Assembly: GCF_014650895.1 (NCBI RefSeq)
Contig: NZ_BMVV01000007.1
Span: 186,001-250,000, forward strand
Source: Streptomyces omiyaensis
GTDB lineage: Bacteria > Actinomycetota > Actinomycetes > Streptomycetales > Streptomycetaceae
Reading direction: 5' to 3'
Length of the DNA stretch: 64,000 nt
Shown here: positions 1 through 8,522 of the stretch, one piece after another
Layout: every line of letters starts with the position of its first letter
Numbering within the stretch: position 1 is the first letter of the stretch
The notes under the pieces: model-generated
Told to the model about the DNA's origin: nothing
Databases searched by the model: none
Seen by the model: only the letters and a program-made list of their open reading frames with translations
Made by a program: the position numbers and the translations under genes

Positions 1-993
1 GCCGTCCATCAGCTCGACGGCGAGCGCCCCCGCCTCCGTGAAGCGGGGCACGGCCGCGGCGGCGGCGGGCAGGGTGGGGAAGAAGAGCAGGGCGGTGGAG
101 ACCAGCCGGTCGAGCGGGAGGGTGTCGAAGACGACCTCGGAGAGGAAGCCGAGGGTGCCCTCGGAGCCGACCATCAGGCCGCGCAGGATCTCCACCGGGG
201 TGGCGCCGTCGAGGAAGGCGTCGAGACGGTAGCCGTTGGTGTTCTTGATCCGGTGCTTGGCGCGGATCCGGTCCGTGAGCTCCGCGTCGGCCTCGATCTC
301 GGCCTTGAGGGCGAGCAGCCCCGCGCAGAGCCGGGGCTCGGCGCGGGCCAGCTCCTCGTCGGCGGCCGGGTCGGCGGTGTCGACGACCGTGCCGCCGGGG
401 AGCACGACGGTGAGCGAGGCGACGGTCCGGTAGGAGTTCCGGGTGGTGCCCGCGGTCATCCCGGAGGCGTTGTTGGCGACGACCCCGCCGATGGTGCAGG
501 CGACCGCGCTGGCCGGGTCGGGGCCGAGCACCCGGCCGTGGGGCGCGAGGGCCGCGTTGGCCCGGACGACGGTGGTGCCGGGGCGGATCCGGGCCCGCGC
601 GCCGCCGTCGAGGACCTCCACGCCCGCCCAGTGGCGGCGGACGTCGACGAGGATGTCCTCGCCCTGCGCCTGTCCGTTGAGACTGGTGCCGGCGGCGCGG
701 AAGACCACCTCGCGCCCCTTGCCGCGGGCGTAGGACAGCACCGCCGAGATGTCGTCGACGTCCTCGGCGACGACGACGACCTGCGGCAGGAAGCGGTAGG
801 GGCTCGCGTCGGAGGCGTACCGGACGAGGTCGGAGACGCCCGAGAGCACCTTCTCCGGTCCGATCAGCGCCGCCAGGTCCTCGCGCAGCCGCCGTGGGGT
901 GCCCCGCGCCTGGAGGTCCGGGACCCGGTCGGGGGCCGGGGTCCGCTTCCGTCCCGGGCTGAGGGCCTGCGGGTTCGGTTCCAGCAGCGGCAT
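1..993 (-). CDS. FAD-linked oxidase, D-lactate dehydrogenase/glycolate oxidase type (C-terminus outside window)
   Basis: 331 codons are visible, read from ATG at 993 (GAGGGGAG ribosome site just upstream) and running off the left edge. The protein has the p-cresol methylhydroxylase/VAO-type FAD domain: the stretch RAAGTSLNGQAQGEDILVD, then TIGGVVANNASGM and later GSEGTLGFLSEV, are hallmarks of the pyrophosphate- and flavin-binding loops. Homologues oxidise D-lactate, glycolate or 2-hydroxyglutarate, and many carry an iron-sulfur half after this domain. That part cannot be seen here, so substrate and full length are open. The gene points away from the MarR gene's promoter and follows it on the same strand with a 31-base gap, so the two may be cotranscribed. 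Confidence 0.85.
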   Translation of the reverse strand, partial: MPLLEPNPQALSPGRKRTPAPDRVPDLQARGTPRRLREDLAALIGPEKVLSGVSDLVRYASDASPYRFLPQVVVVAEDVDDISAVLSYARGKGREVVFRAAGTSLNGQAQGEDILVDVRRHWAGVEVLDGGARARIRPGTTVVRANAALAPHGRVLGPDPASAVACTIGGVVANNASGMTAGTTRNSYRTVASLTVVLPGGTVVDTADPAADEELARAEPRLCAGLLALKAEIEADAELTDRIRAKHRIKNTNGYRLDAFLDGATPVEILRGLMVGSEGTLGFLSEVVFDTLPLDRLVSTALLFFPTLPAAAAAVPRFTEAGALAVELMDG

Positions 994-1024
994 GGCACGG
1001 CTCCCCTCGGCGCGGGCGCCGGCG

Positions 1025-1486
1025 TCAGCAGCCGCTCTCCGGGACGGGCCCGGCCAGGGCGGTCAGCAGACCTCCGAGCACCTCGCGCTGTTCGACGGTC
1101 AATGGAGCCAGGATGTCCTCTGCGGCGGCCCGGCGCGCGCTGCGCAGCTCCCGCAGCGTGGCGCGTCCCTCGTCGGTGAGCTCGATCCGCACCACCCGGC
1201 GGTTGCTCGGGTCGGGCGCCCGGCGGACCCGCCCGGCCGCCTCCAGGCCGTCGACGAGGCTGGTCACGGCGCGCGGGACCACTTCGAGGCGGGCGGCGAG
1301 GTCGGTCATCCGCGGCGGCGCGTCGCCGTAGTGCGCGACCAGCCGCAGGAGCCGGGACTGGGCCGGGGTGATGCCGACCGGCTCCAGGTGGCGCTTCTGG
1401 ATGCGGTGGAGCCGGCGGGTGAGCCGGAGCAGCTGCTCGGCGAGGAGCCCGTCGGGATCGGGGGTGCTCACGGCGGCGGAGTTCAT
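1025..1486 (-). CDS. MarR-family transcriptional regulator
   Basis: 153 residues, the usual length for MarR proteins, from ATG 1486. The winged helix-turn-helix is clear: TPAQSRLLRLVAHYG, MTDLAARLEVVPRAVTSLVDGLEAAG (recognition helix) and the wing PSNRRVVRIELTDEG. MarR proteins bind DNA as dimers and usually repress a neighbouring exporter or oxidase until a phenolic or toxic ligand releases them. The gene is divergent from an ABC exporter. The gap holds a perfect 6+6 inverted repeat that overlaps the exporter's -35 box, so autoregulation plus control of the exporter is the simplest reading. The ligand is unknown. Confidence 0.9.
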   Translation of the reverse strand: MNSAAVSTPDPDGLLAEQLLRLTRRLHRIQKRHLEPVGITPAQSRLLRLVAHYGDAPPRMTDLAARLEVVPRAVTSLVDGLEAAGRVRRAPDPSNRRVVRIELTDEGRATLRELRSARRAAAEDILAPLTVEQREVLGGLLTALAGPVPESGC

Positions 1487-1507
1487 GGGGGAACGATATC
1501 AGGACCT

Positions 1508-1543
1508 TGTTCATTGTGAACATAGGTAAGAATGGGCTATAGT
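1508..1543 (+). promoter_or_regulatory. Exporter promoter with overlapping MarR-type operator
   Basis: TGTTCA-TTG-TGAACA at 1508-1522 is a perfect 6-base inverted repeat with a 3-base spacer. A promoter reading right fits on it: -35 TTGTGA at 1514-1519, 18-base spacer, -10 TATAGT at 1538-1543, about 40 bases before the ABC gene. The operator half-site covers the -35 box, so bound regulator should block initiation. The call is from sequence only. Confidence 0.6.
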
Positions 1544-1583
1544 CCCCTCTGCACCCTCATGTCTCGCATCCTCGAAGGAGCCC

Positions 1584-3419
1584 ATGCGTCCCCACGACGA
1601 GTCCACCTGGACACCTCCGCCGCGCGATCCCGCGCAGCCGAGGGAGCCCGCCCAGCTGCGGCGCATCCTCGGCCTCTTCCGCCCCTACCGCGGCCGCCTC
1701 GCGCTCGTCGGCCTCCTGGTCGCCGCCGCCTCGCTGGTCTCGGTCGCCTCCCCCTTCCTCCTCAGGGAGATCCTCGACACCGCGATCCCCCAGGGGCGCA
1801 CCGGGCTGCTCAGCCTGCTCGCCCTCGGCATGATCGCCACCGCCGTGCTGACCGGTGTCTTCGGCGTGCTCCAGACCCTGATCTCCACCACGGTCGGTCA
1901 GCGCGTCATGCACGACCTGCGCACCGCCGTCTACGGCCGCCTCCAGCGCATGCCGCTGGCCTTCTTCACCCGGACCAGGACCGGCGAGGTCCAGTCCCGG
2001 ATCGCCAACGACATCGGCGGCATGCAGGCCACCGTCACCTCGACGGCGACCTCCCTGGTCTCCAACCTCACCGCGGTCGTCGCCACCGTGGTCGCGATGC
2101 TCGCGCTCGACTGGCGGCTCACCCTCTTCTCCCTCCTGCTGCTGCCCGTCTTCGTCTGGATCAGCCGCCGGGTGGGCGACGAGCGGAAGCGGATCACCAC
2201 GCAGCGCCAGAAGCAGATGGCCGCCATGGCGGCGACCGTCACCGAGTCGCTCTCGGTCAGCGGCATCCTGCTCGGCCGCACCATGGGCCGCGCCGACTCG
2301 CTCACCGAGTCCTTCGCCCGGGAGTCCGAGCGCCTCGTCGACCTCGAAGTGCGCTCCTCCATGGCCGGACGCTGGCGGATGTCCGTCATCGGCATCGTGA
2401 TGGCCGCCATGCCGGCCCTGCTCTACTGGGCGGCGGGCTTCGCCGTACAGGCGGGCGGCGCGGCGATCTCGCTCGGAACCCTGGTCGCGTTCGTCTCGCT
2501 CCAGCAGGGTCTCTTCCGGCCCACCGTGAGCCTGCTCTCCACCGGCGTCCAGATGCAGACCTCGCTCGCGCTCTTCCAGCGCATCTTCGAGTACCTCGAC
2601 CTCGAGGTGGACATCACCGAGCCCGAGGAGCCCGTCCGCATCGGCACCGTGCGCGGAGAGGTCGGCTTCGAGGGGGTCCGCTTCCACTACGACCCCGAGC
2701 GCCCGGACCGCCCCACCCTCGACTCCATCGACCTGACCGTGCCCGCCGGAGGCAGTCTCGCCGTCGTCGGCCCCACCGGCTCCGGCAAGTCCACGCTCAG
2801 CTACCTCGTGCCCCGGCTCTACGACGTGACCGGCGGCAGGGTCACCCTGGACGGCGTCGACGTCCGCGACCTCGGCTTCGACACCCTCGCGGCCGCGATC
2901 GGCGTGGTCTCCCAGGAGACCTACCTCTTCCATGCCTCGGTCGCGGACAACCTGCGCTTCGCCAAGCCGGACGCCACCGACGCGGAGATCGAGGCCGCCG
3001 CCCGGGCCGCCCAGATCCACGACCACATCGCCTCGCTGCCCGACGGGTACGACACCCTGGTCGGCGAGCGCGGCTACCGCTTCTCCGGCGGCGAGAAGCA
3101 GCGCCTGGCCATCGCCCGCACGATCCTGCGCGACCCGCCGGTGCTCATCCTCGACGAGGCGACCAGCGCCCTCGACACCCGTACCGAGCACGCGGTGCAG
3201 CAGGCCATCGACGCCCTCTCCGCGGGCCGCACCACGATCACCATCGCCCACCGCCTCTCCACGGTCCGCGACGCCGACCGGATCGTCGTCCTGGAGGCGG
3301 GCCGGATCGCGGAGAGCGGCACCCACCGGGAGCTGATGGCCGCCGACGGCCGCTACGCCGCCCTGGTCCGCCGGGACGAACAGGCGAACGCGGGAGCGGT
3401 TGTTCCCACGAACGTGTGA
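1584..3419 (+). CDS. ABC transporter, fused permease and ATPase (type I exporter half)
   Basis: 611 residues from ATG 1584, behind GAAGGAG. The first ~320 residues are a six-helix ABC transmembrane domain (for example LALVGLLVAAASLVSVASPFLL and LTAVVATVVAMLALDW). The rest is the nucleotide-binding domain, with Walker A GPTGSGKST, signature FSGGEKQR, Walker B VLILDEATSALD and the switch histidine in TITIAHRLS. Half-transporters of this MsbA/LmrA-like type pair up and export drugs, lipids or peptides from the cytoplasm. Sequence does not reveal the substrate. The divergent MarR gene suggests induction by a toxic compound, so drug efflux is a reasonable guess. It is a single-gene unit; the next gene is the micropeptide. 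Confidence 0.92.
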   Translation: MRPHDESTWTPPPRDPAQPREPAQLRRILGLFRPYRGRLALVGLLVAAASLVSVASPFLLREILDTAIPQGRTGLLSLLALGMIATAVLTGVFGVLQTLISTTVGQRVMHDLRTAVYGRLQRMPLAFFTRTRTGEVQSRIANDIGGMQATVTSTATSLVSNLTAVVATVVAMLALDWRLTLFSLLLLPVFVWISRRVGDERKRITTQRQKQMAAMAATVTESLSVSGILLGRTMGRADSLTESFARESERLVDLEVRSSMAGRWRMSVIGIVMAAMPALLYWAAGFAVQAGGAAISLGTLVAFVSLQQGLFRPTVSLLSTGVQMQTSLALFQRIFEYLDLEVDITEPEEPVRIGTVRGEVGFEGVRFHYDPERPDRPTLDSIDLTVPAGGSLAVVGPTGSGKSTLSYLVPRLYDVTGGRVTLDGVDVRDLGFDTLAAAIGVVSQETYLFHASVADNLRFAKPDATDAEIEAAARAAQIHDHIASLPDGYDTLVGERGYRFSGGEKQRLAIARTILRDPPVLILDEATSALDTRTEHAVQQAIDALSAGRTTITIAHRLSTVRDADRIVVLEAGRIAESGTHRELMAADGRYAALVRRDEQANAGAVVPTNV

Positions 3420-3541
3420 TCGTCTCGGGATCCATTGCCCAACTCCCGTACGGAGTCGGATGATTACGTTGTGCGAGCGAGGGGCTGCAGACCACCGATC
3501 GCACCGTCCCACGAAACATCTGTACGAGGAGAAGCACCACC

Positions 3542-3601
3542 ATGAACGTCATCACCGATCTGCTCGCCGGCGTCCTCCACTTCCTGGGCTGGCTCGTCTG
3601 A
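3542..3601 (+). CDS. 19-residue hydrophobic micropeptide
   Basis: A tiny reading frame, MNVITDLLAGVLHFLGWLV, opens at ATG 3542 behind a strong AGGAG ribosome site and stops at TGA 3599-3601. A perfect 17-bp hairpin follows 14 bases later. Good ribosome site, clean stop and immediate strong terminator argue for a real, separately transcribed small gene rather than chance. The peptide is amphipathic and mostly aliphatic with one Asp, so it could lie in or on the membrane. I do not recognise its function. A 120-base gap separates it from the ABC gene and it could be part of that transcript or have its own promoter. Confidence 0.6.
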   Translation: MNVITDLLAGVLHFLGWLV

Positions 3602-3615
3602 CGCACGCAGTTCCC

Positions 3616-3656
3616 CGGCGCCGCCGGCCCCCCGTCCCAGGGGGCCGGCGGCGCCG
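3616..3656 (+). terminator. Perfect 17-bp hairpin terminator
   Basis: The arms 3616-3632 and 3640-3656 are exact reverse complements (17 bp, almost all G/C) around a 7-base loop. There is no U tract, which is usual in Streptomyces. It lies 14 bases after the micropeptide stop and 52 bases before the next gene. Confidence 0.85.
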
Positions 3657-3708
3657 CCGCGTGCGCGGGCTCCCCGGAATCCCGCCCCCGCCGGGTTACG
3701 GTGCGGCC

Positions 3709-4605
3709 ATGCCGTACCGGCCGCCCTCCCCGTACGCGCCCCGCCGCCGTCCCCGGCTCACCCGCCGGGGCCGCGCGGCCGTCCTCGCCGGCGCGCTCCT
3801 CGCCCTCGCCGTCGTCACCGCCGTCCCCCTGCTGCTGCTCCTCCCGCGCGACCGGGGACCCGTCACCCCGCCCGCGCCCCCCACCCTCCTCGTCCCCGAG
3901 GGGTGGCGCTCCACCCAGGTGTACGAGGCCGTCGACCGCGCCCTCGCCCTGCCGGACGGCACCGCGCGCGCCGCGGCGACCGCCCCCGCCGCGGCGCTCG
4001 GGCTCCCGGCCGCGGCCGGCGGCAATCCGGAGGGGTACCTCTTCCCCGCCACCTATCCGCTGCCCGACGGCACCACGGCCGAGGGCCTCCTCCGTTCCAT
4101 GGTCGACACGGCCGGCCGCCGCTTCGGCACCCCGGCGACCGCCGGGGCGGCCCGGGCCCAGGGCCTCACCGTCCACCAGGCCCTGATCGTCGCGAGCATC
4201 GCGCAGGCCGAGGCGGACACCGCCGACGACATGGGGAAGGTGGCCCGGGTCGTCCACAACCGGCTCGCCCGGGACATGCCGCTCCAGATGGACTCGACCC
4301 TCAACTACGCCCTGGGGCGCAGCACCGTCGACACCACCGCGGACGACACCCGCATCGGCAGTCCGTACAACACCTACGCCCGCAAGGGGCTCCCGCCCGC
4401 CCCCATCGGCAACCCCGGGGAGCAGGCGATGGCGGCGGCCCTCCGTCCGCCCGCGGGCGACTGGCTGTACTTCGTCACCGTCGCCCCCGGCGACACCCGC
4501 TTCACCGCCGACTACGCGGCCCACCGGGCGAACGTGACCGAATTCAACGAACGGCGGAGGCGGGCGCGGGAGGGCGCGGAAGAGGGGGTGGAGGGCGGTG
4601 GATGA
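3709..4605 (+). CDS. MltG/YceG-like endolytic transglycosylase
   Basis: 298 residues from ATG 3709. A short basic N-terminus and one membrane helix (AVLAGALLALAVVTAVPLLLLL, about residues 25-46) are followed by the YceG fold. Family motifs are present: LIVASIAQAEAD with the catalytic Glu, MPLQMDSTLNYALG, and SPYNTYARKGLPPAPIGNPG. MltG cleaves nascent peptidoglycan strands at the membrane and releases a 1,6-anhydro end, setting glycan length. The housekeeping actinobacterial mltG sits with yqgF and aroE; this copy does not and is shorter, so it is probably a paralogue. The stop overlaps the next start (ATGA). Confidence 0.85.
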   Translation: MPYRPPSPYAPRRRPRLTRRGRAAVLAGALLALAVVTAVPLLLLLPRDRGPVTPPAPPTLLVPEGWRSTQVYEAVDRALALPDGTARAAATAPAAALGLPAAAGGNPEGYLFPATYPLPDGTTAEGLLRSMVDTAGRRFGTPATAGAARAQGLTVHQALIVASIAQAEADTADDMGKVARVVHNRLARDMPLQMDSTLNYALGRSTVDTTADDTRIGSPYNTYARKGLPPAPIGNPGEQAMAAALRPPAGDWLYFVTVAPGDTRFTADYAAHRANVTEFNERRRRAREGAEEGVEGGG

Positions 4606-5027
4606 CTTCTGGCGATATCGACCGATTCGCGCGGTATCGCGAGGGCGTTCGGCTCGTTGGGCAGCGCATGAAGCAGCTCAGACGACGTCGCTGGATCTGG
4701 TCGCCCATCACCTCCTGGCAGGCCAGGCGGCTGGCCCGGGTGACCGGGATGGACGTCGACGACGCCTGGGTCGAGATCCGGCTGACCACCCATCCGGACG
4801 AGCGACATTTCGCCCTCGCCCACGACGTCCTCACCCAGGTCCTCCTCGCCCGGAGCGCCGTCTGCCTGGAGGACGGACCGAGGTACGCGCCGGAGTCCGG
4901 ACCGAGGTACGCGCCGGAGTCCGGACCGAGGTTCGCGCCGGAGTCCGGGACGAGGTTCGCGCCCGGGGCGGGGCCGCGCTCGCCGGAGGGGGAGTGGCGG
5001 CCCCGCGACGGGTCGCTCAGACCGTGA
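4602..5027 (+). CDS. Hypothetical protein with octapeptide-repeat tail
   Basis: 141 residues from ATG 4602, overlapping the mltG stop by 4 bases, so the two are translationally coupled. Residues 1-90 are charged and helical, with a basic Arg/Lys-Trp patch (RRRRWIWSPITSWQARRLARV). The C-terminal third is four copies of an eight-residue unit of the form GPRYAPES. I do not recognise the family. The coupling to a peptidoglycan enzyme hints at an envelope role, but this is only context. Its last 11 bases overlap the 3' end of the convergent monooxygenase gene. Confidence 0.6.
   Translation: MTSGDIDRFARYREGVRLVGQRMKQLRRRRWIWSPITSWQARRLARVTGMDVDDAWVEIRLTTHPDERHFALAHDVLTQVLLARSAVCLEDGPRYAPESGPRYAPESGPRFAPESGTRFAPGAGPRSPEGEWRPRDGSLRP
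4875..4970 (+). repeat. Four tandem 24-bp repeats inside a coding region
   Basis: Units at 4875, 4899, 4923 and 4947, each 24 bp, keep the reading frame and give GPRYAPES-like octapeptides. Units 1 and 2 are identical, unit 3 differs by one base, and unit 4 is degenerate, which suggests recent slippage expansion. Confidence 0.9.
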
Positions 5028-6234
5028 CCGGTCCGCCGCCGCGCGCCGGCTCGCGCGACAGCAGGCGGCGGATCTCGTTCACCGCGGCCCGCCCGGCCCG
5101 GTTGGCGCCGATCGTCGACGCCGACGGGCCGTAACCGACCAGGTGGACCCGCTCGTCCACGGCGGCACGGGTCCCCTCCAGCCGGATGCCGCCCCCCGGG
5201 TCCCGCAGGCGCAGCGGGGCCAGGTGGTCGATCACCGGCCGGAAGCCGGTCGCCCAGAGGATCACGTCCGCGTCGGCCGTGCGGCCGTCCGCCCAGACGA
5301 CGCCGGTCGGCGTGATCCGTTCGAACATCGGCCGCCGGTCCAGGACCCCGTCGGCGAGCCCCGCCCGCACGGCGTCGTTGAGGGGGAGGCCGGTCACCGA
5401 CACCACGCTCCGCGGCGGCAGCCCCCGCCGGACCCGGTCCTCCACCAGGGCGACGGCGGCGCGGCCCTCCGCCTCCCCGAAGGAACCCTCCCGGAAGACC
5501 GGCTCGCGCCGGGTCACCCAGGTCGTCGCGGCGGCGTGCCCGGCGATCTCCAGCAGGTGCTGGGTGCCCGACGCGCCGCCGCCCACCACGATCACCCGCC
5601 GCCCGGCGAAGGCCTCGGGCCCCGGGTAGTCCGCGGTGTGCAGCTGCAGCCCCCGGAAGGACTCCTGACCGGGGTAGCGGGGCCAGAAGGGACGGTCCCA
5701 GGTGCCGGTGGCGTTGATCAGCGCCCGGGTCGCGTACGCCCCCTCCGAGGTCTCCACCCGCAGTCGCCCGCCCCCGCCCTCCCGCACGGCCGTCACGTCG
5801 ACGGGCCGGTGCACGCGCAGGTCGAAGGTGCGCTCGTACGTGTCGAAGTAGGCGCCGATCACCTCGGAGGAGGGCCGGGCCGGATCGGCACCGGTCAGCT
5901 CCATGCCCGGCAGCGCGTGCATGCCGTGGACCTTGCCGTAGGTCAGCGACGGCCAGCGGAACTGCCAGGCGCCGCCCGGCCGCGGAGCGTGGTCGAGGAC
6001 GACGAAGTCCCGGTCCGGCTCCCGTCCGGTCCGGCGCAGGTGGAAGGCGGCGGAGAGCCCCGCCTGACCGGCGCCGACGACGACCACGTCGACGTCGGCG
6101 ACCACACCGCCACCGGCATCGGCGCGGTCGGGCGCGGCGCCGGTCGTGCGGAAAGCCGCTCCGGCGTCCGCCCGCGCTCCGGCCGGCCGGGCCGCTTCGG
6201 CCGCCGCCACCGCTTCCACCACTGAATCGTTCAC
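5017..6234 (-). CDS. FAD/NADPH-dependent monooxygenase (FMO/YhhX-type flavoprotein)
   Basis: 405 residues if started at GTG 6234. A low-complexity Ala-rich N-terminus of ~46 residues precedes the FAD Rossmann motif VVVVGAGQAGLSAAFHL (GxGxxG at residues 54-59). A second dinucleotide motif, VIVVGGGASGTQHL, should hold NADPH. FRGLQLHTADY resembles the FMO identifying motif and LWATGFRPVI is the usual ATG motif. Such enzymes oxygenate N or S atoms in small molecules. It lies downstream of the sulfonate operon on the same strand but behind a strong hairpin, so the link to sulfur metabolism is only suggestive. The ribosome site at GTG 6234 is weak; a later start near the FAD motif is possible. Confidence 0.82.
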   Translation of the reverse strand: MNDSVVEAVAAAEAARPAGARADAGAAFRTTGAAPDRADAGGGVVADVDVVVVGAGQAGLSAAFHLRRTGREPDRDFVVLDHAPRPGGAWQFRWPSLTYGKVHGMHALPGMELTGADPARPSSEVIGAYFDTYERTFDLRVHRPVDVTAVREGGGGRLRVETSEGAYATRALINATGTWDRPFWPRYPGQESFRGLQLHTADYPGPEAFAGRRVIVVGGGASGTQHLLEIAGHAAATTWVTRREPVFREGSFGEAEGRAAVALVEDRVRRGLPPRSVVSVTGLPLNDAVRAGLADGVLDRRPMFERITPTGVVWADGRTADADVILWATGFRPVIDHLAPLRLRDPGGGIRLEGTRAAVDERVHLVGYGPSASTIGANRAGRAAVNEIRRLLSREPARGGGPVTV

Positions 6235-6247
6235 GTTTCTACCAACG

Positions 6248-6282
6248 GGGGTGGGGGCCGGGATCTTCCCGGCCCCCACCCC
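6248..6282 (-). terminator. Hairpin terminator after ssuD
   Basis: Arms 6248-6263 and 6267-6282 are exact 16-bp reverse complements with a 3-base loop, GC-rich. It lies 14 bases past the ssuD stop and just before the monooxygenase start, so it should end the sulfonate transcript or restrict read-through. Confidence 0.8.
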
Positions 6283-6296
6283 GTCTCCGCCGACGG

Positions 6297-7472
6297 CTAT
6301 CGCCCGCCGCCGACCCCCGCCGCGCCCGCCAGGAGCGGGGATGCCGGCACCGTCGTCAGCAGGCCGCGCTCCGCGAGCAGCGGGGTGACGCCCTCGCCGA
6401 ACCAGTACGCCTCCTCCAGGTGCGGATAGCCGGAGAGCACGAAGTGCTCCACGCCCAGGTCGTGGTACTCCTCGATGCGGTCGGCGACGTCCGCGTGGCT
6501 GCCGACCAGCGCCGTGCCGGCCCCGCCGCGCACCAGCCCCACGCCCGCCCACAGGTTCGGCGCGATCTCCAGCCGGTCCCGGTCGAGCGCGCCGCCCCGG
6601 TGGAGGGCGAGCATGCGCTGCTGGCCCACGGACTCGCTGCGGCCGAGGAGTGCCTGCGCCGCCGCGACCGTCTCCGCGTCCAGGTCGGAGAGGAGCCGCT
6701 CGGCCGTCGCCCACGCCTCTCGGGAGGAGTCGCGCGAGATGGTGTGGAGCCGGATGCCGAAGCGCACGGTCCGGCCGCGCTCCTCCGCGAGCCGGCGGAT
6801 CCAGTCGATCTTCTCCTTCACCTGCCACGGGGGCTCGCCCCAGGTGAGGTAGACGTCCGCGTGCTCGGCGGCGACCGGACCGGCAGCCGCGGAGGACCCG
6901 CCGAAGAACACCTCCGGCACCGGGTCCGGCGGCAGCGCGGTGAGCCCGCCCTCCACCTGGTAGTGCTCGCCCCGGAAGTCGAACGGGCGTCCGCTCCACA
7001 CGCCCCGCACGACCGACAGGAACTCGGAGGTCCGCGCGTACCGCTGGTCGTGGTCCAGGTGGTCGCCGAACCGCCGCTGCTCGACGGAGTCGCCGCCGGT
7101 CACCACGTTGAGCAGCAGCCGGCCGCGGGTGATCCGCTGGTAGGTCGCGGCCATCTGGGCGGCCAGCACCGGGGACAGCACCCCCGGCCGGAACGCCACG
7201 AGGAACTTCAGCCGCTCGGTGTGCTGCGCGAGCGCGACCGTCGTCAGCCAGGCGTCCTCGCACCACGTGCCGGTCGGGGTCAGCACGGCCTCGAAGCCGA
7301 GCCGTTCGGCCGCCTTGGCGATCTGCGCCAGGTACTCGACGTCCGGAGCGCGGACCCCGGCGATCGCGCCGGTGCGGTTCCGGGTGATCCCGCCGTCGGT
7401 GTAGGCGTGCCGGTCGACGAGGGTGCGCCCGTCGCCGCCGGTGGGCAGGAACCAGTGCAGGTGGACCGTCAT
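6297..7472 (-). CDS. ssuD: FMNH2-dependent alkanesulfonate monooxygenase
   Basis: 391 residues from ATG 7472. The luciferase-like TIM barrel matches SsuD throughout: HWFLPTGGDGR at the start, PTGTWCEDAW with the conserved active-site Cys, VALAQHTERLKFLVAFRPGV, NVVTGGD, VYLTWGEPPWQVKEKI, FGIRLHTISRD, NLWAGVGLVRGGAGTALVG with the loop Arg, and FVLSGYPHLEEAYW. The enzyme uses reduced FMN and O2 to split alkanesulfonates into an aldehyde and sulfite, giving the cell sulfur. It needs a partner flavin reductase (SsuE), which is not in this window. It is last in the ssu operon, 3 bases after ssuA. Confidence 0.95.
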   Translation of the reverse strand: MTVHLHWFLPTGGDGRTLVDRHAYTDGGITRNRTGAIAGVRAPDVEYLAQIAKAAERLGFEAVLTPTGTWCEDAWLTTVALAQHTERLKFLVAFRPGVLSPVLAAQMAATYQRITRGRLLLNVVTGGDSVEQRRFGDHLDHDQRYARTSEFLSVVRGVWSGRPFDFRGEHYQVEGGLTALPPDPVPEVFFGGSSAAAGPVAAEHADVYLTWGEPPWQVKEKIDWIRRLAEERGRTVRFGIRLHTISRDSSREAWATAERLLSDLDAETVAAAQALLGRSESVGQQRMLALHRGGALDRDRLEIAPNLWAGVGLVRGGAGTALVGSHADVADRIEEYHDLGVEHFVLSGYPHLEEAYWFGEGVTPLLAERGLLTTVPASPLLAGAAGVGGGR

Positions 7473-7475
7473 GGG

Positions 7476-8513
7476 TCAGTCGTCCTTTCCGTAGGAGCGC
7501 GCCGGGGTGGTCGACGGCGGCAGGTCCTTGTCGAAGCGGTTGTCCACGAAGTCGGCGAAGCGGAACGGGCGCGGGATCAGGCCGAGCCCGGCGAAGGTGT
7601 CGGCGATCCGCTGCTCCGAGGCGATCGCGGCCCCGTCGAGCGCGACCGGGATCCGGGTGCCGCTGCTGCGCTTCACGGCGGCGAGCGCCACCTCGTACGG
7701 CAGCCCCGTCTCCTTCGCCCAGACCTTCGCCCACTCCTCCGGGTGGCCGAACACCCACTCCTGGGCGCGCCGCAGCCGTTCGACGAAGTCCCCGACGGCC
7801 TTCTCCTTCGCGGGGTCCGCGAGCGCGGCCGGGGCGGCGACCTGGAAGCCGAGGCCGTTGACGACCCCGCGCCCGTCGGTGAGGATCCGTCCGGTACCGC
7901 TGTGCAGGACCTGGGAGGTGTACGGGTCCCAGACCGCCCAGGCGTCGACCTTCCCGCTGGTGAAGGCGGCGAGCGCGTCGGCCGGCTGGAGGAGCGTCAC
8001 CTGGACGTCCTTCAGCGTCAGTCCGGCCCTCTCCAGCGAGCCGACCAGCTGGAAGTGGGCCGAACTGCCCTGCGTCACCGCGACCTTCCGTCCCTTCAGG
8101 TCGCCCGGGGTGCGGAGAGGGGAGTCCTTGGGCACGAGGATGGCCTCGCCCGCCGAGTCGCCGTGGGTCGCGGCGATCACGGTGATCTTCGAGCCGGCCC
8201 CGGCGGCGAAGACGGGCGGGGTGTTGCCGACGCCGCCGATGTCGACGGCGCCGGCGTTGACGGCTTCGAGGAGGGGTGGTCCGGAGGTGAAGGTGGACCA
8301 TTTCACCCGGTACGGCAGGTCGTCGAGCTCTCCGGCGGCGCGCAGCACGGCCTCGGAACCGCCCTTCTGGTCGCCGACGTTCAGGACGAGATCGCCCTTG
8401 CCGTCGGTGTTCCCGCCCGCGTCGGCGCCGGAGGCGGAGGTGCAGGCGGTGGTGGCGAGCAGGGCGAGCGGCAGCAGCAGCGCGGCGGCGAGGACGTGTC
8501 GGACGGACTTCAC
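7476..8513 (-). CDS. ssuA: Aliphatic sulfonate ABC transporter, substrate-binding lipoprotein
   Basis: 345 residues from ATG 8513. The lipoprotein signal is clear: basic start, hydrophobic run, lipobox ending at the Cys of LLATTAC, then a Ser/Gly/Asp-rich spacer. The body is an SsuA/TauA/NMT1-type binding protein, with VGDQKGGSEAVLRAAGEL, GAVDIGGVGNTPPVFAAGAG, KGRKVAVTQGSSAHFQL and FTSGKVDAWAVWDPY. It should bind alkanesulfonates outside the membrane and pass them to SsuC. It lies between ssuB (9-base gap) and ssuD (3-base gap), so the unit is one operon. Confidence 0.93.
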   Translation of the reverse strand: MKSVRHVLAAALLLPLALLATTACTSASGADAGGNTDGKGDLVLNVGDQKGGSEAVLRAAGELDDLPYRVKWSTFTSGPPLLEAVNAGAVDIGGVGNTPPVFAAGAGSKITVIAATHGDSAGEAILVPKDSPLRTPGDLKGRKVAVTQGSSAHFQLVGSLERAGLTLKDVQVTLLQPADALAAFTSGKVDAWAVWDPYTSQVLHSGTGRILTDGRGVVNGLGFQVAAPAALADPAKEKAVGDFVERLRRAQEWVFGHPEEWAKVWAKETGLPYEVALAAVKRSSGTRIPVALDGAAIASEQRIADTFAGLGLIPRPFRFADFVDNRFDKDLPPSTTPARSYGKDD

Positions 8514-8522
8514 GGGAGGCTC

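Noticed and set aside
1557..3512. 651-residue open frame on the minus strand opposite the ABC exporter
   Set aside because: Shadow of the exporter's codon pattern; Gly/Asp/Glu-rich with no domain or ribosome site.
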